Source: Corynebacterium mucifaciens (GTDB taxonomy: Bacteria > Actinomycetota > Actinomycetes > Mycobacteriales > Mycobacteriaceae). From it: a stretch of 64,000 bases of DNA. Of the stretch, positions 1-7,750 are shown one piece after another. The translations under genes and the position numbers were made by a program. Positions within the stretch are counted from its first letter, which is position 1, and each line of letters starts with the position of its first letter. The stretch spans positions 124,001 through 188,000 of the forward strand of contig NZ_JAAXPF010000001.1 in NCBI RefSeq assembly GCF_012396315.1. Reading direction: 5' to 3'. Below the pieces are notes generated by a model, which worked only from the letters and a program-made list of their open reading frames with translations, was not told where the DNA came from and did no database searches.

Positions 1-611
1 TTGGGGTAGCGGGTGATTGCCTCGGTGGCCACGGGTGTGTCGGCGGCCTGGTTGTACTCGAAGTAGGCCTCATCCAGCGCAACCAGCACGCCTGCCGGCA
101 CCGCGTCCATGAAGGCGGCGAATTCGGCGTCGGTGACCGTCGTGCCGGTGGGGTTGTTCGGGTTGCACACGAAGATGAGCCTCGTGCGGTCGTTCACCGC
201 CGCGGCGAGCGCGGGCAGGTCCACGCGGTGGTCATCGGTCAGCGGGACCGGCACCGGGGTAGCCCCGGCGATCTGGGCGAAGATCGGATAGGCCTCGAAG
301 CTGCGCCAGGGAAACACCACCTCATCGCCGGGCCCCGCAACGGCGGTGACCAGCTGCTGGCACAGGGCGGACGAGCCGGTGCCCACCGCGACCTGCTCCG
401 CAGCAACACCGAGGTGCTCGGCAAGCGCCGCGCGCAGCTGCACCGCGCCCAAGTCCGGGTAGCGGTTGACGCCGCCGAGCGCGGCCCGCATGGCCTCGAT
501 CACGCTCGACAGGGGTTCCTCGGCGCTCTCATTGGAAGACAGCTTGATGGCGCGCTCGTCGCGCACGCCTGGGACGTACGCGGGCAGCGAATCAAGGTCG
601 GGGCGGATCAT
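1..611 (-). CDS. pat: Aromatic amino-acid / histidinol-phosphate-type aminotransferase, 3' end beyond the window
   Basis: PLP-dependent class I/II aminotransferase of the HisC/Pat group, cut by the window edge; about 203 codons are visible. I translated it by hand. It opens MIRPDLDSLPAYVPG and continues LKLSSNE-type (here IKLSSNES), then RYPD, GTGSSALCQQL (cofactor-phosphate region), VFPWRSFEAYP, CNPNNPTGT and ALDEAYFEY, all in the order expected for this fold. The lysine that binds PLP lies beyond the edge. The ATG overlaps the permease stop as ATGA (608-611), so the two are probably translationally coupled. The IRPDL..PAYVPG opening resembles corynebacterial Pat (aromatic aminotransferase) more than HisC, but HisC activity cannot be excluded. 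Confidence 0.85.
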   Translation of the reverse strand, partial: MIRPDLDSLPAYVPGVRDERAIKLSSNESAEEPLSSVIEAMRAALGGVNRYPDLGAVQLRAALAEHLGVAAEQVAVGTGSSALCQQLVTAVAGPGDEVVFPWRSFEAYPIFAQIAGATPVPVPLTDDHRVDLPALAAAVNDRTRLIFVCNPNNPTGTTVTDAEFAAFMDAVPAGVLVALDEAYFEYNQAADTPVATEAITRYP

Positions 612-1948
612 GCGGGGCGGCTCCTTGTGGTGGTCAGCGAAATCAGGCCCAGCACGATAATCCAGCCGGTCAGCGTGGCAAGGCCCAGACGGTATTCAGG
701 CAGAATACCCATAAGCACGAGCACGGTGGCGAAGAAGGCGATGCACACCCAGTTGGCCACCGGGTAGAACGGCGCAGGAAACGTCTCGCTCGTTTCGTGT
801 TTGCGGAAGTTCAGGTGGGAGATGCAAATGCCCGCCCACGTGATCAACTCGGTGCCCACAATGATGGCCAGCAGGACCGCGAAAATCTTGCCTTCGAAGA
901 AATAGTTCAGGATGACCACGATGCCCATGAGCGCCGCGTCGAACAGCAGCGCCCTCGTGGGCAGCCCCTTCGCGCTGGTTGCGGCGAAGGCCCGCGGTGC
1001 TTGGCCGTTGCGGGCCAGGTCGCGCAGCATCCGCGCGCCGGAATACGTCATGGTGTTGAGCACGGAGAACACCGCCACCACGATCACGACGTTGAGGGCC
1101 GTAGCGGCGGGGCCGAAGCCCACGCCGGTGAGTACGCGGATGAACGGGCTTTCGTTACTCTCCTGTTCGTTCCACGGCGCAAGCAGCACAATCGTGCCGA
1201 TGCCGCCCAGGTAGAACACGAGGATGCGCCACACCACCGAGTTCACCGCGCGCGGAATCGCGGTAGTCGGGTTGTCCGCCTCGCCCGCCGCGGTACCCAC
1301 GGACATGATGCCGCCGAAGGTAAACGTCACCGCCACCAGCGCGAAGAGTACGCCGGTCACGCCGTTGGGCATGAACCCCCCGTGCTCGGTGATGTTGGTC
1401 AGCCCGATCGCCGGTTCGGGCCCGATGCCCACGACAAGGGCAAACCCGAGCACGATCATGAGCACCAGCGCGGCCACCTTGACCAGGGACAGCCAGTACT
1501 CCGTTTCCGCGAACACCCGCACGTTCAGCAGGTTTAGCCCCACCACCAAAAGCAGCGTGATCAGCGCGGTGAGCCAATGCGGCAGGCCCGGGAACCAGTA
1601 ATCCATGAACGTACCCATCGCGGTCAGCTCCAGCATGCCCACCACGACGGTGGTGAACCACCAGTTCCAGCCGGTGATGAAGCCCGCGGCGGGGGAGATG
1701 TACTCGCGCGAGTACGCCGCGAACGAGCCGGATACTGGGTGCTCCACGGCCATCTCCCCGAGCATGCGCATGAGGAGGTACACAATCGCGCCGACGATGG
1801 CGAAGGAGATTAGCACCGCCGGCCCGGCGTACTGGATCGAGCCCGCGGAGCCCAAAAACAGGCCCGTGCCTATCGACGAGCCAAAGGCAATCATCATCAA
1901 CTGGCGGCTTTTCACGCCCCGCTTGAGGCCCTGGTCTGTAAGGCTCAC
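608..1948 (-). CDS. Amino-acid permease, APC superfamily (AAT type)
   Basis: A 446-aa polytopic membrane protein with about 12 hydrophobic segments and the consensus opening of amino-acid/proton symporters: RQLMMIAFGSSIGTGLFLGS near residues 15-34, then GEMAVEHPVSGSFAAYSREY. Length and order fit the GABA/proline/lysine-type permeases of the AAT family. The substrate cannot be read from sequence. It starts at GTG 1948 behind ACAGGAAA, one base after the stop of the upstream thioesterase gene, and its own stop overlaps the aminotransferase start. The linkage suggests import and transamination of an amino acid (inference). Confidence 0.9.
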   Translation of the reverse strand: MSLTDQGLKRGVKSRQLMMIAFGSSIGTGLFLGSAGSIQYAGPAVLISFAIVGAIVYLLMRMLGEMAVEHPVSGSFAAYSREYISPAAGFITGWNWWFTTVVVGMLELTAMGTFMDYWFPGLPHWLTALITLLLVVGLNLLNVRVFAETEYWLSLVKVAALVLMIVLGFALVVGIGPEPAIGLTNITEHGGFMPNGVTGVLFALVAVTFTFGGIMSVGTAAGEADNPTTAIPRAVNSVVWRILVFYLGGIGTIVLLAPWNEQESNESPFIRVLTGVGFGPAATALNVVIVVAVFSVLNTMTYSGARMLRDLARNGQAPRAFAATSAKGLPTRALLFDAALMGIVVILNYFFEGKIFAVLLAIIVGTELITWAGICISHLNFRKHETSETFPAPFYPVANWVCIAFFATVLVLMGILPEYRLGLATLTGWIIVLGLISLTTTRSRPA

Positions 1949-1949
1949 G

Positions 1950-2396
1950 TTAATTTCCTGTCGGGGGTCGGGAGGTGGTGCGGGACATGCCGCGGTACTC
2001 GGCGATCACGGTATCGCCGTCGTAAAGCGTGACGTCCGACAGGCCGTTGCGGCCCCACGTGTGGCGCTCCCGCGCCACCCCGCGGATGGTGCGGCCAATC
2101 TTCGCCGGAGTGAGGTAGATCATCTCGGACTGGGCCGTGACTGTCGGGTCCGTGCGCCTGGAGTTTGCCGCCCCGCCGAACAACGCGTCAGCGAAGGTGA
2201 ACAAGATGCCGCCCTGGCACCCGCCGAACCCGTTGGCGTGGCGCGGTTCCACGGTGAACTCGCCCTCTGCCAGGCCCGGCTCGAGGCGCGTGATGGTGGC
2301 GCCGAGGAACTCCAGGGTGGCGTCGTTGTCGTACATGGCCTTCGTGTGCTCCAGGTCGGGGGTGAAGTCCACCGACGGCGCATAGCGGTTGCACAT
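1950..2396 (-). CDS. PaaI-like hotdog-fold acyl-CoA thioesterase
   Basis: A 148-aa single-hotdog protein of the PaaI/YbgC-type acyl-CoA thioesterases. The helix-start motif reads HANGFGGCQGGILFTFAD (about residues 53-70), where family members usually have N..G..HGG..; here the usual His is Gln, while the Asp of FAD is kept. The annotated ATG (2396) gives a 20-residue extension before MYDNDATLEFLG, which is where many relatives begin, so an internal start is possible. It sits between prs and the permease on one strand, with a strong hairpin separating it from prs. The substrate is unknown. Confidence 0.75.
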   Translation of the reverse strand: MCNRYAPSVDFTPDLEHTKAMYDNDATLEFLGATITRLEPGLAEGEFTVEPRHANGFGGCQGGILFTFADALFGGAANSRRTDPTVTAQSEMIYLTPAKIGRTIRGVARERHTWGRNGLSDVTLYDGDTVIAEYRGMSRTTSRPPTGN

Positions 2397-2414
2397 GCAA
2401 ATCCTTCCGTATGC

Positions 2415-2454
2415 GCGACAGCCGGGGCAGCGGTGTCGCTGCCCCGGCTGTCGC
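2415..2454 (-). terminator. Perfect 18-bp stem-loop between prs and the thioesterase gene
   Basis: GCGACAGCCGGGGCAGCG, a 4-base loop, then its exact reverse complement. It lies 11 bases after the prs stop on the minus strand. There is no T-run after it, so it is a terminator-like or transcript-processing hairpin rather than a textbook intrinsic terminator. Confidence 0.6.
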
Positions 2455-2465
2455 GGTCTGGCGGC

Positions 2466-3443
2466 TTAGGCCTGGCCCTCGAAGAGGGTGGTCACGGAGC
2501 CGTTTTCAAAGATTTCGTGGATGGTCTTGGCCAACAGCGGCGCGATGGACAGCACCGTCAGGTTGTTCCAGCCCTCGGTGTCCTGCGGCAGGGTGTCGGT
2601 GGTGATGACCTCCTCCGCACCGCAGTCGTTGAGGCGCTCGCGGGCCGGGTCGGAGAACACGCCGTGGGTGCAGGCGATGACGACGGACTTCGCGCCGGCC
2701 TCCTTCAGCACCCCAACGGCGCCGGCGATGGTGCCGCCGGTGTCGATCATGTCGTCGAGCAGGACGCAATCCTTGCCCTGGACGTCGCCGACGACGCGGT
2801 TAGACACGACCTTGTTCGCCGCATCGATGTCGCGGGTCTTGTGCACGAACGCCATGGGCGCGTCGCCGAGCATGTTGGCCCACTTTTCCGCCGTCTTCAC
2901 GCGTCCGGCGTCCGGGGAGACCACGACGAGGTTGTCCATGGAATACCGGGACTTGATGTAGTCCACCAGAATCGGCATGGCGTGCATGTGGTCCACCGGG
3001 CCGTCGAAGAAGCCCTGGATCTGGTCGGTGTGCAGGTCGACGGACACAATGCGGTCGGCCCCGGCCGCGGTGAGCAGGTCCGCGATCAGGCGGGCGGAAA
3101 TCGGCTCGCGGCCGCGGTGCTTCTTGTCCTGGCGGGCGTAGGGGTAAAACGGCAGGATCGCGGTGATGCGCTTGGCGGAGCCGCGCTTGAGCGCGTCGAT
3201 CATGATGAGCTGCTCCATCAGCCATTTGTTCAGCGGCTGGGCGTGGGACTGCATGACAAAGCAGTCGGCGCCGCGGACGGATTCTTCGAAGCGGATGAAG
3301 ATTTCGCCGTTGGCGAAGTCGCGCGCGGTGGTGGGCACCAGGTCGATGCCGAGCTCCTTCGCAACGGCTTCTGCCAGCTGCGGGTGAGCGCGGCCGGTGA
3401 AGACCTTGAGGTCCTTATGGTTTTCGGTGGAGTAACCAGTCAT
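2466..3443 (-). CDS. prs: Ribose-phosphate pyrophosphokinase (PRPP synthetase)
   Basis: A 325-aa enzyme making PRPP from ribose-5-phosphate and ATP, feeding nucleotide, histidine and (in this order) arabinogalactan precursor synthesis. Diagnostic features: FANGEIFIRFEESVRG, the flexible-loop and ATP region around PYARQDKKHRGREPIS, the DLHTDQIQGFF signature, the PDAGRVKTAEKWA stretch, and the PRPP-binding loop DDMIDTGGTIAGAV near residue 230. Length is standard for class I enzymes. It begins at ATG 3443, three bases after glmU, an arrangement shared with other actinobacteria. Confidence 0.97.
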   Translation of the reverse strand: MTGYSTENHKDLKVFTGRAHPQLAEAVAKELGIDLVPTTARDFANGEIFIRFEESVRGADCFVMQSHAQPLNKWLMEQLIMIDALKRGSAKRITAILPFYPYARQDKKHRGREPISARLIADLLTAAGADRIVSVDLHTDQIQGFFDGPVDHMHAMPILVDYIKSRYSMDNLVVVSPDAGRVKTAEKWANMLGDAPMAFVHKTRDIDAANKVVSNRVVGDVQGKDCVLLDDMIDTGGTIAGAVGVLKEAGAKSVVIACTHGVFSDPARERLNDCGAEEVITTDTLPQDTEGWNNLTVLSIAPLLAKTIHEIFENGSVTTLFEGQA

Positions 3444-3446
3444 GAA

Positions 3447-4898
3447 TTAACCCTCTCGCTTCGCGTTCTTCGCGGCCTTCGCTGCCTCGGCCGCGTCTGT
3501 GCCCGGGCGGCGGTTTTCCACCCAGCCTTCAATGTTGCGCTGGCGGCCCTCCTTGATGGCGAGCGCCCCCGGCGGCACATTTTCGGTGACTACAGTACCC
3601 GCGCCCGTGTAGGCGCCATCACCGATGGTCACCGGCGCGACAAACATGGTGTCGGAGCCGGTGCGGCAGTAGTCACCGATGGTGGTGTGGTGCTTGTTGA
3701 TGCCGTCGTAGTTGGCAAACACGGAGCTCGCGCCGATGTTGGAGTGCTTGCCCACCGTGGCGTCGCCGATGTAGGTCAGGTGCGGCACCTTGGAGCCTTC
3801 GCCGATTGTGGCGTTCTTCGCCTCCACAAAACCGCCGAGCTTGCCGCCGGCGCCCAGCTCCGTGCCGGGGCGGATGTAGGTGAACGGGCCGACGGTTGCG
3901 TCTTCGCCGATGACGCCGAGCTCGCCCTGAGTGCGCACGACGGTGGCGCGGGCACCGACCTCCATGTCGGTCAGGGTTGTGTCGGGGCCGATTTCGGCGC
4001 CGTCGCCGATGACGGTGGAGCCCCACAGCTGGGTGTTGGGGTGGATGACCACGTCGCGGCCGATTTCCACCTCGACGCCGATCCAGGTGGTGGCCGGGTC
4101 GATCACGGTTGCGCCGTTTCGCATCGCCTTCTCGACGAGCCTCCGGTTGAGCTCCTTGCCAGCCTCCGCCAGCTGCACTCGGTCGTTCACGCCTGCCAGC
4201 TCGCGGGCGTCCGGGGCGGTCAGCGCGGTGACCCGGAGGCCGTCGTTACGCGCGATGCCCAGCACGTCGGTGATATAGAACTCGCCCTGGGCGTTGTCGG
4301 GGGTCACGCGCTCGAGCGCGTCACGCAGCACCGCGCCGTCGAACGCGAACACGCCAGAGTTGACCTCGCGCACCTTGCGCTGCTCGTCCGTGGCGTCCTT
4401 TTCTTCCACGATGGCAACCACGTCGCCCGCCTCGCCCCGGATGATGCGGCCGTAGCCGGCGGGGTTGTCGAACTCGAGCGAGAGCACCGTCACCGCCGCG
4501 CGCTCCGCCTCGTGCTTGTCCACGAGCGCCTGCAGCGTATCGGGGGTGAGCAGCGGCACGTCGCCGTTGGTCACCACCACCGTTCCCTCAAAGTCGGGGA
4601 TGGCGGACAGGCCCACCTGCACCGCATGTCCCGTACCGTTTTGTTCCTCCTGGACAGCCTGGCGGATCTCGACCTGCATCTGTTCGGCGATCCGCTCCAC
4701 CGCGGGTGCGACCTGGTCGCGCTGGTGGCCGACCACTGCAACAAGGTGCTCGGCGTGCACGCCGGCGGCGGCGTGGAGCGAGTGGGACAACAGGCTGCGG
4801 CCGCCGATCTCGTGCAGCGTCTTCTGGCGGTCGGACTTCATGCGGGTTCCTGCACCGGCCGCGAGCACGACAACGGCACGTTCGGAGTGGTTAGGCAC
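3447..4898 (-). CDS. glmU: Bifunctional UDP-GlcNAc pyrophosphorylase / glucosamine-1-P acetyltransferase
   Basis: A 483-aa bifunctional enzyme making UDP-GlcNAc for peptidoglycan and lipid-linked glycans. The N-terminal uridyltransferase opens [14 protein letters not shown]; the C-terminal left-handed beta-helix shows hexapeptide repeats ([41 protein letters not shown]). I place the start at GTG 4898 rather than at the longer open frame because AAGGAG lies 8 bases upstream and the product then begins [11 protein letters not shown] like relatives; the extra 13 codons upstream have no family counterpart. The Ala-Lys-rich tail (about 40 residues) is typical of corynebacteria. Operon with prs. 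Confidence 0.96.
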   Translation of the reverse strand: MPNHSERAVVVLAAGAGTRMKSDRQKTLHEIGGRSLLSHSLHAAAGVHAEHLVAVVGHQRDQVAPAVERIAEQMQVEIRQAVQEEQNGTGHAVQVGLSAIPDFEGTVVVTNGDVPLLTPDTLQALVDKHEAERAAVTVLSLEFDNPAGYGRIIRGEAGDVVAIVEEKDATDEQRKVREVNSGVFAFDGAVLRDALERVTPDNAQGEFYITDVLGIARNDGLRVTALTAPDARELAGVNDRVQLAEAGKELNRRLVEKAMRNGATVIDPATTWIGVEVEIGRDVVIHPNTQLWGSTVIGDGAEIGPDTTLTDMEVGARATVVRTQGELGVIGEDATVGPFTYIRPGTELGAGGKLGGFVEAKNATIGEGSKVPHLTYIGDATVGKHSNIGASSVFANYDGINKHHTTIGDYCRTGSDTMFVAPVTIGDGAYTGAGTVVTENVPPGALAIKEGRQRNIEGWVENRRPGTDAAEAAKAAKNAKREG

Positions 4899-4946
4899 TC
4901 GAAAGCTCCTTGGAAATTGCGGATTTGTCGGCCACAAGCATAACGG

Positions 4947-6164
4947 TTACGCGGAGGCGGAAGAGACTTCTTTCAGGTTCCGCGCGCCAACCACGCCGGC
5001 GTAACCCACCACGGCCAGAAAAAGCAGCGCGGCCTGCGGGCCGAGCACTGAAATGGCCGAGGAAATCGCGCCGACGACAAGAAGCACCACGCCCATCACC
5101 GTGTTGGACGCGCCGGTGATCATCGTGCGCTTATCGCCGTCCGCCATGTCCACCAGGTACGTCTTCCGGCTCACGCGCACGGCCGTGTGCGCGAGGTTGA
5201 CCAGGAAAAATCCGAGCGGCATGACCCACGCGTTGACGCCGCTGGGCGCCACCCGGGCGCTGAGCACGAGCAGCACGATCACCGTGGAAGCCACCCCAGC
5301 AGCCCACGCCATCGTGTTCTTGGACGACTTGTCGGACAACCTGCCCGAAATCCTTCCTCCCAGCAGCGAGGCGCCGCCGGAGGCGATGATGAACGCGCCA
5401 AGGCCGGTGAGGTCCGCGTCCTCGTCGCCGGCCAGAACAACGATGAACGGGGTGGACAGCGCGGTCACCAGCATGAGCGAGCGCACAAGCAGGAACCGCT
5501 GCAAATCGCGGTCGCTTTTCACCAGCGCCCACATGTCGCCGGCGCTCTGCCCGTTTGTGTCCTCCGGTTCCGCTTCGGGCTCGTCAATGCCTGCGAAGAC
5601 TAACGATGCGAGCGCCCACGTTGACGCGCCTCCCGCGAGCAGCGCGGCAATCGCCCACTGCGGCAGTTCGTTGGGCAGGAAGGTGAGTATCAAACCGATT
5701 GCGAGGGTGAACCCGCCGGCGAGGGCGGTAGCGCGGCCGGTGATGTCCCCGCGGCGGCCCTTCGAAATGGTGCGCCCCTGCACATCCTTGCCCGCCAAGG
5801 AACACAGCGAGCGGAACAGCGCATGCGCGGCGAGGAGCACGATGATTGCGGCGCCGAGCGGAACGCCGTCGAGAAGCAAAGCGCTGACCGCGATCAGCAT
5901 CGCGGCGAGCGCCTGCCCCCATGAACCGATGAGCCACACCCGTTTGCGGGAGCGCTGCGAGGTCACCCACGGGCTGAGGAACGCCTGGGGGAGCATCGAG
6001 CCGGACTCGCGGATGGGGACGAGGAACGAGGTGAGTACCGCCGGCACCCCGGCCGCGTTGAACAGCCACGGCAGCACCGTTTTTGGCGCCACGATCTGGT
6101 CGCCGATGTTTTGCAAACCGTTGGACCAGATGAACCGGCGGGCGTTCGCTTCCTCGTTACGCAT
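4947..6164 (-). CDS. MFS transporter
   Basis: About 405 aa with 11-12 hydrophobic segments and MFS-like loops: IRESGSMLPQAFLSPWVTSQ and RKRVWLIGSWGQ in the first half, GGRISGRLSDKSSK in the second. It resembles drug/metabolite exporters, but the substrate is unknown. The frame stays open to 6185; I prefer ATG 6164 (MRNEEANARRF) because the seven extra residues overlap the region that must hold the divergent promoter. It diverges from the multicopper oxidase gene, only 50 bases away, so the two may share control. Confidence 0.8.
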   Translation of the reverse strand: MRNEEANARRFIWSNGLQNIGDQIVAPKTVLPWLFNAAGVPAVLTSFLVPIRESGSMLPQAFLSPWVTSQRSRKRVWLIGSWGQALAAMLIAVSALLLDGVPLGAAIIVLLAAHALFRSLCSLAGKDVQGRTISKGRRGDITGRATALAGGFTLAIGLILTFLPNELPQWAIAALLAGGASTWALASLVFAGIDEPEAEPEDTNGQSAGDMWALVKSDRDLQRFLLVRSLMLVTALSTPFIVVLAGDEDADLTGLGAFIIASGGASLLGGRISGRLSDKSSKNTMAWAAGVASTVIVLLVLSARVAPSGVNAWVMPLGFFLVNLAHTAVRVSRKTYLVDMADGDKRTMITGASNTVMGVVLLVVGAISSAISVLGPQAALLFLAVVGYAGVVGARNLKEVSSASA

Positions 6165-6214
6165 ACCTGCGGATAGTAGGATCATTGTGGCAATTCGGCG
6201 AACTTGGAGGCGAA

Positions 6215-7705
6215 ATGAGGATGAGCAGGCGAACGTTTTTCAAGGGCGCTGTCGTGGCTACAGCGATGGCGGCCACGGCTTCGGGGGTGGCCGCGTGCTC
6301 GGACCAGCCGACGCCGCGCGGGGCAGACGCTGACGCGCGCCCGCTTCGCATCCCGCCGCTGTATGAGGGGACGCTCGACGGCAATGTCCGCAGCTTCGAG
6401 CTCGCCGCCCAAGAGGGCGAGTTTGAGATGGTCCCCGGCACCATGACCAAGACCTGGGGTTTCAACGGCCCGTACCAGGGACCGACGCTGTTCATGCGCC
6501 GCGGCGAGCGCATCGACATGACAGTGCGCAACGAGCTCCCGGAGGCGACCGTGGTGCACTGGCACGGCCTGCACCTGCCTGCATCCGCCGATGGGGGACC
6601 TGCACTGATGTTCCCGCCGGGCGAGTCGTGGTCGCCGTCCTGGACCGTGGACCAGCCCGCCGCGACTTGCTGGTACCACCCGCACCCGCGCGGGAAATCC
6701 GCGGTGCACGCGTACCGCGGGCTCGCAGGGGCCATCGTGCTTGACGACGACGATTCCGCCTTCCCCGGCCTGCCCAATGATTACGGCGTGGACGACATCC
6801 CCGTCATCATCACCGACGCGAACTTCACCGAAGACGGCCAGCTCGATGCCGAACACGGCTGGGTCGGCGACACCGTGCTAGTCAACGGCATGACGAAGAC
6901 CCGCTTCGAGGCCACCACGCGCCGCCTGCGCCTGCGCGTGCTCAACGGTGCGACTATGCGCTTCCACCACCTGTCCCTGGGGGTGCCGTTCCAAATCGTC
7001 GCCACCGATCAGGGGTTCTTGGATGCGCCGGTGGAAGTCGACGGCGTGCTGCTCAGCCCCGGCGAGCGCGTGGAGATCGTGGTCGACCTCAAACCCGGCA
7101 AGGACCTCAAGCTGCGCAGCGACGGGGTGCCGAATCTCGGCGGCTTGCCGGATAAGGACACCGCGCAGATGTTCGGCCTGACCGACAAATTCGACCTGCT
7201 CGAGATCGCCGCACCGCCCGAGGATGCGCCCGCCTACCCGGCACTGCCCGGTGCGCTCGTGCCGGTGGATGTGCCGAGCCCCGACACCGTCACCGTTGAG
7301 CGCGAGTTCCGCATGAAGAACATGGAAATCAACGGCAAGACGATGGACATGCTCCGCGTGGACGAGGTGGTGGACCACAACGGCCCGGAAATCTGGCATG
7401 TGTCCAACGACAACGAGGACATGATGCACAACTTCCACATCCACGACGCGCGGTTTGCCGTCGTCGGGGTGGAAAACGGAGACCTCGAGTTCACCTCGGG
7501 CTGGCACGACACCATTACGGTGCCCCCGCTCGCCACAGTGAGCCTGCTCGTAGAGATCGGCTACTACCCGGACCCGACGCTGCCGTACATGTACCACTGC
7601 CACATGCTCAACCACGAGGACCAGGGCATGATGGGGCAGTTCGTGGTGGTTGAGCCCGGCCAACAGCCGGACCTTGCCGAGCCCAGCCCCTACGCCATGG
7701 ACTAG
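6215..7705 (+). CDS. Tat-exported multicopper oxidase
   Basis: A 496-aa CueO/bilirubin-oxidase-like multicopper oxidase, likely oxidising Cu(I) or phenols at the cell surface. The start is ATG 6215, preceded by TTGGAGGCGAA. The N-terminus MRMSRRTFFKG is a twin-arginine signal, and the VAAC near residue 28 could be a lipobox. All four copper motifs are visible: H115-W-H117-G, H155-P-H157, H405..H408-I-H410 and H461-C-H463 with an axial-type Met after HEDQG. All ligands are present, so it should be active. It diverges from an MFS gene. A role in copper tolerance is inferred from the family. Confidence 0.9.
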   Translation: MRMSRRTFFKGAVVATAMAATASGVAACSDQPTPRGADADARPLRIPPLYEGTLDGNVRSFELAAQEGEFEMVPGTMTKTWGFNGPYQGPTLFMRRGERIDMTVRNELPEATVVHWHGLHLPASADGGPALMFPPGESWSPSWTVDQPAATCWYHPHPRGKSAVHAYRGLAGAIVLDDDDSAFPGLPNDYGVDDIPVIITDANFTEDGQLDAEHGWVGDTVLVNGMTKTRFEATTRRLRLRVLNGATMRFHHLSLGVPFQIVATDQGFLDAPVEVDGVLLSPGERVEIVVDLKPGKDLKLRSDGVPNLGGLPDKDTAQMFGLTDKFDLLEIAAPPEDAPAYPALPGALVPVDVPSPDTVTVEREFRMKNMEINGKTMDMLRVDEVVDHNGPEIWHVSNDNEDMMHNFHIHDARFAVVGVENGDLEFTSGWHDTITVPPLATVSLLVEIGYYPDPTLPYMYHCHMLNHEDQGMMGQFVVVEPGQQPDLAEPSPYAMD

Positions 7706-7706
7706 C

Positions 7707-7744
7707 CGCCCCGGGGATTTTTCGCCGGGTGTGGCCTCGGGGCG
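7707..7744. terminator. Possible bidirectional hairpin between convergent genes
   Basis: CGCCCCG (7707-7713) can pair with CGGGGCG (7738-7744) across a 24-base loop containing TTTTT. It lies between the convergent ends of the multicopper oxidase and the ESX/PPE-like gene. Weak evidence. Confidence 0.3.
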
Positions 7745-7750
7745 TTGGGC

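Noticed and set aside
1605-4943. Open frame of 1112 codons on the plus strand
   Set aside because: It is antisense to the thioesterase, prs and glmU genes, which have clear family motifs. Long shadow frames are expected at this GC content.
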